Assembly: GCA_950295325.1 (NCBI GenBank)
Contig: OX485808.1
Coordinates: 13,146,501-13,210,500, forward strand
Reading direction: 5' to 3'
DNA from: Polytrichum commune
Lineage: Eukaryota; Streptophyta; Polytrichopsida; Polytrichales; Polytrichaceae
Length of the DNA: 64,000 nt
How positions within the stretch are numbered: the stretch's first letter is position 1; each line of letters begins with the position of its first letter. This document shows positions 43,522 to 54,499 of this stretch, in pieces. The position numbers were made by a program, and so were the translations under genes. The notes beneath the pieces are model-generated. The model saw nothing but the letters and a program-made list of their open reading frames with translations, was not told where the DNA came from and did not search any database.

Positions 43522-43845
43522 AACTACACTAAATATGCTATTAAGTGTCGTATGGTATTTTATGTGACTATGGTAACTTTTCGGTTGACACTTCTTATGA
43601 ATAAGTGAACAAATATTGTCATAGATGATGGATGAGTTCATCCATTGGCCACAACCCTACCTTCCCTTGTCAGCAACTTGTGATGAAAGATTGTTATGGA
43701 TGGTTGTATTTTGGATGAACAATCACTTGGTAAGTGACAGCATTTGCAACGTTGTAAATCTATAATTGCCCAAAAACTTTACAAGGAATGACTAATGATG
43801 TTGGGTTAACAATTAGTGACACTAAATACCATACTTAATGTAGTT
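43522..43845. mobile_element. MITE family M7, copy 1 (~324 bp)
   Basis: Inverted ends: the left reads AACTACACTAAATATGCTAT with TAAGTGTC, and the reverse complement of the right reads AACTACATTAAGTATGGTAT with TTAGTGTCA. Internal words such as GATGGATGAGTTCATCCATT and TGTCAGCAACTTGTGATG recur inverted at 46540-46810. No coding content. The target duplication is unclear. Confidence 0.75.
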
Positions 43846-44754
43846 ACCTCACCACATAGTCCACCTTACCACAAGTAAGCAATAAGCCAAACTCTTTCCC
43901 CCCGCCCATGACCACATGGTCATGGGTAGGGATTGATCAATGGACATCACATATCCGTTTAAAAAAAATAAGAACAAAAAGCTCTATTACTTATTTCTTT
44001 CTTTCTTTCTTTCTTAAAGAACTTGAAAGTGTGGGAGAGGGTTGGGGACTTGGAGTTCCATGTGTCATATATGAATCTCAATAAAGATATATTACATGCA
44101 TGGTAAACCCATAAGCTATTCGAGCCTCTCTCAATTTTGTTACTTATAAGAAAGCCACAATATTTTGTTCTACATGACTTATTTTTTACCACCCTAAAAT
44201 CAAGGATATAATGGACACAAAGTAGTAGACGTGTTTAGTTTGATGTCTAATAAAACAAAGAAATACAAAGTAACAAATGGAGGCATATTATAACTATGTG
44301 CATTGTGGACACATGGACTATCCACCATGTAGGACACTATAATCGTGAGTAGCGGCTCCACCATGCCATGCACATTTCAATTATTAATTGCAAGTAATAA
44401 ATTTCTTATCAAATCCAAAAAGTGACATGGCGTGTCAACTTGATTGTGGTCCCACACTTCACAACCATGAGTTTCTCGGAAAGGTCATCAATACATTATC
44501 CAAGAAACATTTTATTCCACATGACAAAAGATGGGTGTGAGGAGCTCAAACAACCGGTCTAACATGACCATAATGGCATTCAAAATATGTCGAATTGGAT
44601 AGTTTATAAAAAATCAAGCTATGGTTCAAAAAAATTGAGTTGAGCGAATTCTAAATCCCAAACAATGTAATTGACACTTGAATTAAATCACTCTAAGTAC
44701 TGTAACTCGTCAAAGTGTTGGGAATAGGTGAAATCGTAACATCATTTGAAGACG

Positions 44755-45110
44755 TAATGTAGACGTGACTAATTTAGATCTTGAACACTCACATGTATTG
44801 AATGGTGTATGGTTGTGTCTAAGAATGGACGCTTAAAAGACATTCGTTGAGAAGAGATGGACAAAGTGCTCAAAATCTGCAATCATCCTAGACAAAAAAA
44901 GAAGACATTATCAACATGATTCGGGGAGAGGGGGGGACCTATATGATCATTTATGAACTCATAGAACCTCACTTTGACAAGAAATAAGATATATCCACAA
45001 GAGCTCTAGAAACTACAAGGAAAGTGGCCACATGCACAATTTGGATCTTGCTAATCATCTTGCACTAATTGCGTGTTTCATCATATCCTACAATAAGCAT
45101 AATATTATTA
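44755..45110 (+). repeat. dispersed repeat R1, copy
   Basis: AATGTAGACGTGACTAATTT start, then CACTCACATGTATTGAATGG, GAAGAGATGGACAAAGTGCT, CAACATGATTCGGGGAG, GACAAGAAATAAGATATATC, CACAATTTGGATCTTGCTAA and GTTTCATCATATCCTAC. Several insertions, including a short G run at 44929. Confidence 0.7.
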
Positions 45111-45119
45111 CTTAGCGTT

Positions 45120-46425
45120 GGGGTGGTGCACTTGTGGTGTGGGAAATAAAACTCTATATACTCCCACCCTTAATATTCCTTAGGTGCCCCCCAATTTTGT
45201 GTAGCAGATTGTAGAGTGTAGAATTAGCCGATGCTTTCATGAAATTCCTATACCAGTTATAGTATTATTCTTCATCATAAGACACTGCAAGTGGGAAATC
45301 CATGCCACATGTAGAGTAGACAAACCCATTTCCGATAACTTAAGCAATTTCTCATAAGTGTAGTACATGTGTGATATTGGGGTGATTTTTCATGTGTCTA
45401 GAAATTGATAACACAACGTCTACAAAAGAAATCACAATTTATGTCCAAGTTTTGAAATCACCATAAATGTTCAAAGGCGAGATTCTCTCCCAGCCCATAT
45501 TCATAGCATAAGTCGACCCAATTCTGGTAATTAGGAGATGAAAACTTGAGTACAATTTGTGCTCTTTTCAAGGAACCTAAATATGTGTTTTGTTAGCTTA
45601 CTTTTTTCATCACACATGATATGAAGGCTACATGTGTGATTCTTTATGACTTTTTCCATCACATTAGTAAATGACAATTGCATGTGTGGGGCTTCACAAC
45701 TTTAAGGGACTCTATATAGTAAGGATTTTTTTTTTGGGGGGGGGGGGTATTGGAAATGTGTTTCTGTACTTTAATGGGAGAATTACCAGCCCACACAAGG
45801 GCGCACAAATCTTCACTATTTCCACCTCTAAATTAAGAAAGGTTTTGAGGATCTCTTGCTTAGTAATGTTACAAGTGGGTTTAAAGAGAAAAATGTCTAT
45901 TTAAGACATGCTTGCCTTAGGGGCTGACATCGATATTCCATCATTCACAAGCCATGATTTTGTATTCTAATGATCTTACCATGTATGATACACACAAAAG
46001 TTGGATGAGTCTAGAGACAATAGTAGTACACATTAGAGTTAGCCAAAAGTCACCAAAAGTGGGGACCAACTCAATTTCTTTTTATTAGCTCTCCCATATT
46101 TGCCACTTTCAACACTTATTTCCTTAACCTAAAAATAAGAGTAGGGAGGGGAGTCACCATTTTGCTTTGTTTCAAGCAAAATTAAATTGAGAATTTTTTG
46201 AGTTCTATCTTAATTTTGATTCTATTTCAGGAGCACACATGTGATGGGAGGAGCAATGAGACACATGTGCACATAGTTGACAAATATAAATAAATAAACA
46301 TATTAGTTAAATAAGACTCAAACTCAAAGGAACCCTCCAAGACTTCTGGTTCCACTCAAACAAGGGATCATTAAGGCGGTTTAACCCCAATCAATCCCCA
46401 TACTTTTTTATTACCACTATTGTGG
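45120..46425. other. intergenic, no supported gene
   Basis: Contains a G homopolymer at about 45735-45747. Otherwise no frame, RNA or element end that I can support. Confidence 0.45.
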
Positions 46426-46428
46426 AAG

Positions 46429-46810
46429 TACACTAAATATGATATTTAGTGTCACCAACTCTACTTGCCTTGCTCAATTCTAATTGTAAACCGCGGTATA
46501 GTGTCACCAAACATTGAAGATTAACCCAACATTATTTTTCATTCCTCGTAAATTTTTTGGGGGATTATAGATTTACAATGTTGCAATTAGTGTCACTTAC
46601 CAATTGATTTTTCATCCAAATTTCAATCATCCGTGACAATATTCCATCACAAGTTGTTGACAAGAGAAGGTAGGGTTTCTTTGCCAATGGATGAACTCAT
46701 CCATCATCCATAACAATATTCGTTCACTTATTCCTAAGAGGTGTCATCCAAAAAGTTACCGTAGTGACATAAAATGCCATATGACATTAAATATCATATG
46801 TAGTGTAATT
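46429..46810. mobile_element. MITE family M7, copy 2 (~380 bp)
   Basis: Left end TACACTAAATATGATATTTA with GTGTCACC. The right end, reverse-complemented, reads TTACACTACATATGATATTT with AATGTCA. The right two thirds match 43522-43845 in inverted order (CCAATGGATGAACTCATCC, ACAAGTTGTTGACAAG). The left third (CTAATTGTAAACCGC) also matches 34258-34345. Confidence 0.7.
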
Positions 46811-46905
46811 TATATATGATATCCGGGCTTTGAAAAGGGGGCCCATAGCAAGATTCACAGGCTTCAAGAATCAAGAACCCTTTACATTGACTTCTACATA
46901 CCTAA

Positions 46906-47366
46906 AGGGCCACTTCACACACGAGACTGAGAGCCCGTGACCATTTCACATCAAGCACTCTCATTGGTGAAAAAGGCGGAGCCGGTCCAAGTTCACTTCA
47001 CACCATGCTCGAGGGATCAACGGAGTATGTGAATGCAAGATGGATGTAAAGCCTACATGGATTCCTACATGGCATCGAATGAATCATGTTTCATGGTCAC
47101 TTGGATTATTTTCTAAAACCACCTCTTGGAGATAGGCCTAACACAACAGCGGGAGACCATGGCACTCCGAACGCTCACAACCATTGGTTTATTTTATTTT
47201 ATCATGTTCGAAGACCCGCATGAATAGAAATTCATTGAAATAGCATTTGGTTGAGGGACCCGTCACATATGGCTTCACACTACACTTGAGGGTCCGTGAC
47301 CACACGACACGATTGGGCTCTCACAATTTCATGGTCATGGCTCTTGGCTCGTGTGTGAAGCGGCCT
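46906..47366. mobile_element. MITE family M5, copy 2 (461 bp) with TAA duplication
   Basis: Ends AGGGCCACTTCACACACGAG and CTCGTGTGTGAAGCGGCCT are inverted and flanked by TAA at 46903-46905 and 47367-47369. A TAA/TTA 3 bp duplication points to the PIF/Harbinger superfamily. The interior includes a second inverted portion (GTGAAGTGGACTTGGAC-like and CACTTCACACYA words) and matches the 37673-38013 element over most of its left part. Confidence 0.8.
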
Positions 47367-47399
47367 TAAGTAGTTTTGAAACAACTAAAGTTGCATCGT

Positions 47400-50300
47400 T
47401 GATGTGTCACGACATGTTTCCAAAATGATGAATACGTTACCCTCGTACTTTTTTACGAGTATTAGCGGCGTCCAAAAGTTACATAAACCAAATTTTGTTT
47501 GACATATCTCACTCTTTCTTGCCTTGTCCAACAATGACCGATTGTCGGTGCTTTAACTTTAACCCTCCCATGATGTCTTGATTGCCAGCTCTCAATGCAC
47601 GTGGGTCCCCATGTATGTAGCCCGACAAAAGGGAACTCTTGTATACTAATAACCGGGGGAATTTAAAATATTGAGGTTTAAGTGGGGCTAGAGCTTGTGG
47701 ACTCCCGTGAACTTGGCATCCAATTTGGTTGGTGATCTAACGCATTGTTTTGAATCGTTTCATAGAAATAGACCGGCACTAGGTTAGGTCATTAGGAGGG
47801 GACCACATTGATTCAAAGAATCCACAATAGTTTCTTACATTGGACCACACCAAATGTTTGTTCAAAATACCTCTTTTTCCAACGATCGAATGCGGAGTGT
47901 CTTAATTTTCCTACTTTCAAAAACATGGGTGATATAGTCATTTTAAGTGGAGTTTCATAACATTGCTTCCGATGCTACACGTGTTCAAGGTTCAAAAATA
48001 TAAAGCAGTGAGATTACGGTTGATATGTGCCAATTTTGGGCTGATAGTCGGAGAATAAGGGCATCACATGGTATTGTTCGAGAATACTATGGCCCCGTTG
48101 AATAACCCAACCCCATTTGAGATATGTTGTGTTCAGGGTTAATAACATGAGTTTTGATGTTCCACAAACAATAGGTCTGGAAGAAGAGCGGACAAGACAT
48201 CTCCTACCCTATTGATGAACGTAAATGTAGAGGAGCCGATAGGGCACCTTATTTTTGGAATAAGATAAGACCAATTAATTGAAAGGGAAATTTTATTTTA
48301 GAATGCAAGTCTTGGATTTCCAAAGATCTCTCATTTGTAAACAATCTAATATTACATGTATATTATGGTGGTGGTTAATAGTCGTTGTGGTCAAAAAATA
48401 AAAAAGCAACATTAGGGAGTTCCCAATAGAATAATCACAAAGGCCCTCAAAGAAGGATGAATTGTGGGTTTGATCCTTCTTCAAGAAAATTTTATATTAA
48501 AAGCTCGTTCGCTTGTGTGCATTGGAGCCTATTTTGAAAGTTGGGCAAAACTTTTGGAATCTCCACTTTTTGCCTCAAAAAATGAGATAAATTTAGTTTG
48601 TAAAATAGGGTATGTGCATGGGACCTACTATCCTAAATCATGGATTGGCCTATGCAAGGTTAAGGTGGCCCACCCATCTTAGTAAGACAAACTAGAAAAT
48701 TGGTTTTTAATCGCCCAACACCACTCTTTGTGTATGATAATTGAAGCATTAATAAAACTTAGATGGCTTTGTGTTAAATTATTCACATAAACTCAAAGAC
48801 TGAGACTACACCTATGGTATCATTTGCTTTACTTTATAGATAACTCTAACATGTACTAATGTGCCTATAATTTAGAAGAATTTAGAATATAATAAATGGC
48901 TATTAATATGACCGTGAACAAGAAACATACATGGTATTCTACATGGCATGCCCAAAGTACAAGGCAAGTGGGATGTATTTTGGGCATGTCATGAGATTTG
49001 AAGACTATGACACCGGAGATATAAAGATGACCTCTGTAGCTAGTCATAAAGCATTGTTATGACAAATGATGTTTTTTAAATTCATGGAAAGAGGTGGTCC
49101 TATTAATTGGCCTTGTCCCCTTGTCTTGAGCAAACCTACTAATCAAGCGACCAAGGACATGGTCACATGTAGAGTCGATGTTTCTTCATTGGCGAAATAT
49201 ATCCAAAAGGTGTTTTTCTTTTTCTCTCTCTCCTTTCATTCTTTCTTCCAATATATGCATACTATTGTCTAAAAAAAAATCTTAAAAAAAACTCACACCT
49301 AATGTTCTCAATATCCTTGAATTGCACACGAATCATGAGTTACTTGTAATGAACCATATAGATGAGGGATGAAGGATGGCAACATTTTGCCCTATCAAGG
49401 TGTGTGCTAAGCTCTTTGGCCTAATTGTGGGCACATTCAACTCCACAAACACTGTTGGATTGAACAAGGAGTTGTCTCATCTTAACACTTGTCTGTTTTT
49501 TTTTGTAGTCATACCTATAAACCTTGCCATAGCAACCACTCAAATATTGGTGTTTGATTAAGAAGAGTGATTGCACAAGATTCACAAACCTTGTTAGGGT
49601 GCTACTTACATGTCTATAGATCTTAAAATCTTGCACACTCAAGCACACTAGAAGTTCACATTGCAAGATAGCAATGTAATATTCTAAAACACTTATTGTA
49701 TAAGTTATAGACACCGTGATGTCTCTCAATAGTTGGTAAAGGAAATTGAAAGTAAGATCAATACACATGAGCCAAGGCACGGCTAATCACTACACCGTTT
49801 ACACCTATTATTGTGGTTTGAAGCTAGCATGGGTAGAAAATCTTGAGGCCCACTATATCTTATGTGTGAGTTGAAAATTAAGGTGGCTTATAAATTGATA
49901 AAAATTTATTAGTATAATATGAAATGAAAATGTTAGCATAATACTATTATTTTAATATTACATTGATATCATATTTTAAAACCGACAATAATTTGCATTC
50001 TTGTAAAAATATCGATTCCATATTCCTAGTTTTGAACATATGATTCTATGTGATAAAAGATGGTGAATGTCAAGAAAAGTTATACTGACCAAAACTAGCA
50101 TGGAGTGACAAAATTATAATGGACAAAATAATAGGTGTAGAAGGTGTAATCCCAAGATCTGTATCTACATTTCTAATCAGCTATCACCCTATGGTCTAGC
50201 TTGAAGACAAATAACCAAGAAGCAAGGAATTAAATTCTAGGCCAAAGCTGGAAAATGGCAAGAGAATTTCCACGCCAAACCCACTTCGTGTATTTAAGTG

Positions 50301-51400
50301 TCATACTATTTGCTTCCAAAATGGTTTGATTTCTCCCTGCTTACTTGTTCAGACCCAAGAAATGTAGATCCAGATGTTGGGATGACTGGCCATGCCCTAG
50401 CCATTCTACCAAATTCGATTCCGTCTTCCTTTTATCTACAAATCACCATTTAGAACAATCATTCACACAAAATTTTGATTCATGTAGGACTAATAGCCCT
50501 CTCCCATGCCAAAACTAGATGTGTGCATCCCAACTTTACAAATCAAGATTGGATCAAGGTTTCTTGGCTTGTTTTAACCTCCCTCTTCTTGTAGTTTCAA
50601 TTACAAAGTCAAGCATACAAGAACCTCCAACTTATTCCATTTTCAAAAGGAAAATCTTATTCAACTTGGGATCAAGTACCGAACCCAACATTAGGGCTCC
50701 CGTCCCTTAGTTGGTATGATAAAAAGTTAACAAGTTGGGGACGACAAAAACAAAGAGGTCCACGTCATGATTAAATATAATATTCCCTAATTAAATGGTT
50801 TAATTAGAAACTTGTGATTACATCAGTGCAACAAAGAAGTCATGAGTCCAAAAGAAGGTTCCTCTACATGTGCACAGAATTGTTTTATGATTCTGAAGCA
50901 TTTGAGAGATGAGGCAACTAGTTCCTCCTTGGGATTCGTTGTCCCCACTCACTACAAACAACTCTCCATATTTCAATTCAAGCTAACCTACAAGTGACGC
51001 TTCCACCTTGTGGTTCACATGGTTAAAATGAACCAATAGCCAATAGGAGATTGCTTTTATCTCCATCTCTAGCTAGTGGCCCATTACAATTACCCCATCC
51101 CACAAATTTGAGACTGCAACTAGTAGTAGAAGTTCTCTTTCTAATTACATAGCGTAGCTAAAAGTAATAAAAGTTTAGGTCTGCAGCAATGAAAATTGAT
51201 TTGACGAAATTGCGCAAAATGTCTACCTCAAAACTCAATCGTTAGTAAAATATAGGATGAATGTCACATTAGAGCTAAATCAAACGTGCATTTGATTTCC
51301 GGTGCACGCCACGGAGAAGGCATGCAGATTAGTAATGCTATGATGCTCATCTGACGGATTTTGCAGTAAGAAACTTGGATTAGTTGCGGGGAAACGTGGA
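47400..51400. other. gene-less region
   Basis: No convincing gene in 4 kb. A reverse R1 end fragment (TTGATTAAGAAGAGTGATTG) lies near 49553. The region becomes more GC-rich from about 51250 as the orphan gene's 3' end is approached. Confidence 0.5.
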
Positions 51401-51409
51401 CTCACGTGT

Positions 51410-53131
51410 TCATTCTTTGAGAGTTGACAGGTGCGGTCGCCATATCGGTCCCCTCAAGCGGCGCTTCATCCTGCGCCGAGGGATATGTTTTTGAAAGGAT
51501 GCACACGGCCGTGGTGACCTTGCAGGTAGCTTGTAATCCTGCTCTGGCAGTTGATAACTCTCAAGCTTCCCGATAGGCAAGGAACCTTTGGCCATTGTGT
51601 CGTCCTTAACGGTTGAAAGTTTCTCGTAAGCTAGGGTTTGAAGAGCTGTCCTCTTTAAAACCGGCAAGCAGATGGGATCAATATGAGGTTGCTGGACTCG
51701 ACGACTCCGGCGGCAATCGTTGTACTCGGACTCGATGCGTAATTTGGAGTTTACCGCATCTTCGCGTGAATGATGCACTACAAAGATATTGTGCTTCGTC
51801 TCCACGTGAAATACATGCTCCGAAGAAACCGAAGGATCTATTTTCGAGAAAGCCAGGACTCCTCCTAGGCTACTCTTTTTAATAATGTCTATTCTTGGAG
51901 AAACGGAAGCGATGCGGCCGTCGCGATGCTCGTGCTGATCCGCAAACACTAACTCATTAACTCGGTCCGCATCGTGTACCTTCAAGATTGCAGCAGCAGC
52001 AGCAGCAGCTACAGGCCGGTGTAATTGCCCCAGCTCCTCTAATCTTGGACCACGATCTCTCGTTTCGAGGATGCAGGACCTACGATCAATACACCTTGTC
52101 TGCTTTGAAACCTTCCTCTCTGAGATGCCTGTATCTGACGTACAGTTAATTCTGGTGGTCCAATTCCCACGATGACTCTTCTGCTGCTTAATACTCGAGT
52201 CGACTCCAGCGGACTTTCTAAAATCGCCGGAGATGTCTTTTGTCCCGTTGACAAGGCCTTTCGAGAAACTATAATCCCCCGTGACGCATGTTTGGAGTTT
52301 CTGCGTTCGCTCTTGAAGGTTGTGCAAGTTCAATTGCTCACCGGCGCACCTGTCCAGTGCTGCACGTGACTCTTGACATCTTCGACTAATTCGATCAGCA
52401 GGTGATACCCTCGGTGATGCTCCGCATAGAAGAGTGGTTTTCAAGCCACGTTTCGGTCTCCGGACATGTTGAAACTTATCTCGAGAATTAACCCGAGGTT
52501 GATCTGGTATTATCGTCCCTTGTTTAAACCCCTGGTCGTTTGTAACAGATATCCTCGTCGACAGCGCTACTGATGATTTGCACTCCATCTTACTTCTGTT
52601 GGTGGTTATAGACTCTCCCTCTACATAAAGTTGACTCCCTTCAGCCACACGTGCTGTTCTTCCAGGTGGTAAGAAGCAGAGAAGATTTCTGCTCCTTCGG
52701 TGAAACAGTGACTCATTGACAAAGAACTCCTCATGCACTTCTTCTCTCTCTGAAATTGCTGAGAGGCAGGTTTTTGCGTATAACCCACGGTCACGTCGAT
52801 GTCTATTCTTCGCGGAATTACTTTTAACTACACCCATTGAGGAATAGACTGGACGTCGGGGCGTTCGACTTGCTAATCCAACGCCGACGCCATGATCAGC
52901 ACAGCTGTGATAATGATCAGTGTGCACTGTGCCTTTGGAACTAGACGCAGCTGATCTTGATGACTTCCGCACATGAACGCAACGTTTAACTGAAGTGGCA
53001 GATGAACCATGACAGCAATGGTGGCGAAGAATGCCTGAGAGTGAATTTAAAGGTAAAAGGAGGAACCTGTTGCCAGGCATCAACATCACATTTGGAGCAC
53101 CTGGAACGTCGTAGTGTCGAGGATTCTTCAT
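51410..53131 (-). CDS. orphan basic Ser/Arg-rich protein, 573 residues
   Basis: By far the longest open frame in the window: 573 residues from the ATG at 53129-53131, in DNA of balanced composition, so coding is very likely. I do not recognise a family. The protein is rich in Arg, Ser and Lys, with a poly-Ala run (PVAAAAAAAI, about residue 374-381), many basic clusters suggesting nuclear import, and a strongly basic end (IPRRRMKRRLRGPIWRPHL). No membrane span and no known zinc-finger spacing. A good acceptor, CTTCTCTTTTCCGCAG, ends near 53188 just upstream. A second ATG (MKKRFRDEESSTLRR) precedes the chosen start in another frame, so the true N terminus may need a further splice. Upstream lies a duplicate of the ET leader and first exon, making a captured promoter plausible. 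Confidence 0.7.
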   Translation of the reverse strand: MKNPRHYDVPGAPNVMLMPGNRFLLLPLNSLSGILRHHCCHGSSATSVKRCVHVRKSSRSAASSSKGTVHTDHYHSCADHGVGVGLASRTPRRPVYSSMGVVKSNSAKNRHRRDRGLYAKTCLSAISEREEVHEEFFVNESLFHRRSRNLLCFLPPGRTARVAEGSQLYVEGESITTNRSKMECKSSVALSTRISVTNDQGFKQGTIIPDQPRVNSRDKFQHVRRPKRGLKTTLLCGASPRVSPADRISRRCQESRAALDRCAGEQLNLHNLQERTQKLQTCVTGDYSFSKGLVNGTKDISGDFRKSAGVDSSIKQQKSHRGNWTTRINCTSDTGISERKVSKQTRCIDRRSCILETRDRGPRLEELGQLHRPVAAAAAAAILKVHDADRVNELVFADQHEHRDGRIASVSPRIDIIKKSSLGGVLAFSKIDPSVSSEHVFHVETKHNIFVVHHSREDAVNSKLRIESEYNDCRRSRRVQQPHIDPICLPVLKRTALQTLAYEKLSTVKDDTMAKGSLPIGKLESYQLPEQDYKLPARSPRPCASFQKHIPRRRMKRRLRGPIWRPHLSTLKE

Positions 53132-53523
53132 CACGAAATCGTTTCTTCATTCGTTGCGAATCAAAAACTCTATAGCTGTTATCTGCGGAAAAGAGAAGTC
53201 TAACTTGAACAGCACACAATACAATCTGATATCAAATACTCTCAATGGAAGTCAATGACGTCAGTTCTCTTCTCTTTCGGAAGTGCAGATTCTTCATCTG
53301 TGAAATAGTGTCCACTAGAGGAATTCTGGAGCACTCAAACTTTGCTCTCCAACTACTACAGAACTGTCGATGAACACTTTCTGAACTATCGATTCAGACC
53401 AAGTGCTCGCTGGTTGTCTGGATTCATCAAAACCCGTGCTGGCACTGTAACTAGAAGTTTATAATAAGTTCCTGGCTGAAAGATTACAAATGACAGGATA
53501 AAGGTCAAGATGATGGCTACCAC

Positions 53524-53624
53524 CTGCGAGTCGGAGAGGAGCTTGTCGTGTTTGAACGCTTGTGTTGTTTTGTTGCAACTATAGTCCTCTTGTTGCAACG
53601 AACTTTTGATTGCTCGATCACATA
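53524..53624 (-). pseudogene. decayed copy of ET coding exon 1
   Basis: On the minus strand one frame gives YVIEQSKVR, matching FVIEPSKGR of the ET gene at 28668-33381. After a frame change, the next frame gives QQEDYSCNKTTQAFKHDKLLSDSQ against LKREDCEFVKHDKLFSNWK. The insertion and frame break destroy the ET frame, and the invariant Trp is lost, yet the splice donor (GCAG then GTGGTAG) at the same place is intact. No exon 2-4 equivalents follow; the orphan ORF does instead. Confidence 0.75.
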
Positions 53625-54450
53625 GTTTGCAGTAGTACTATAGCTATCATTCGGAACGCCATTCCTGGAGTGTGCGCGCTCCAGCAGCTCAACCATGGCG
53701 GTTGGATCTCTCCTCCCACGTTATCTACAATCTCTAAGGATCCTCCACCCTTGCATGATAAAGAGGTCGAAGGTGCGCCCGATGGCTTCTCAACCAGTAA
53801 TTTATAACATAACCTTCATTGCTGCGGAAAGTCCCGTCTACTAGCCATTCAGAACTTCTTCCATTTCTTCAATTGCATCTGTGACAGGTGGACTACTCTA
53901 CTCCTAAGCTTCTCAAAATCGACACAGACACGCTCTCTCCCTCTAGTTGTTCAATTTTCCAACCCCTCTCCGCCACTACTCAATCCCCTATTTTATTCGA
54001 ACAACAACCATGCGTCTCTCTCGGCTGCAAAGAAATTGAACAAAGCTCCTTAACCTCGCAAGAACCACTTGTTGCCTTCATCACGCACTCGATCAACCAC
54101 CGCCTCCACCAGCAACACGCCTCTCACTCCTGTAAGCAAATTTCCACACACGCATTGCTTCAAGCTCTCCACATACTCTCCACTTATTTATTGCGAACTG
54201 TTGAGCCAACCTTTCTGAAACTTTTTTTGTAGCCCCCGGTGCATCAATTTCGGAAAACTCAAGCTCTAAGAAGAGGAGGAAGTTCTTGTGGACGCAGTGA
54301 CCATGTGAAAGTGAGGTGTTAAGAGCATGTAGCTTAGGTTGCGGGAGAGGGTTTCGGATCGGTTGTCGAGATGGTCCCGGAAATGATTCTGAGCGTTTGT
54401 AGAGAGCGAGAAACACAGGCTCCTTAGAGTGTACGATATCTTCAACATAA
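53625..54450 (-). promoter_or_regulatory. duplicate of the ET leader/promoter, upstream of the orphan gene
   Basis: Closely matches 33440-34320 in the same orientation, including the CTAAGCTTCTCAAAATCGAC block, GCTGCAAAGAAATTGAA with its minus-strand acceptor TTTCTTTGCAG, and the GTAGCCCCCGGTGCATC block. Small indels make the open frames in the two copies different, as expected for non-coding DNA. It is positioned to act as promoter and 5' UTR for the 51410-53131 ORF. Confidence 0.65.
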
Positions 54451-54499
54451 AATCTACTTATACGTATGAAAGGTGATAATGTACACCGGGCGTACATAT

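Noticed and set aside
53888..54232. 114-codon plus-strand frame in the duplicated leader
   Set aside because: The corresponding stretch at 33.5-33.9 kb does not keep the frame, and the sequence is pyrimidine-rich leader DNA on the other strand.
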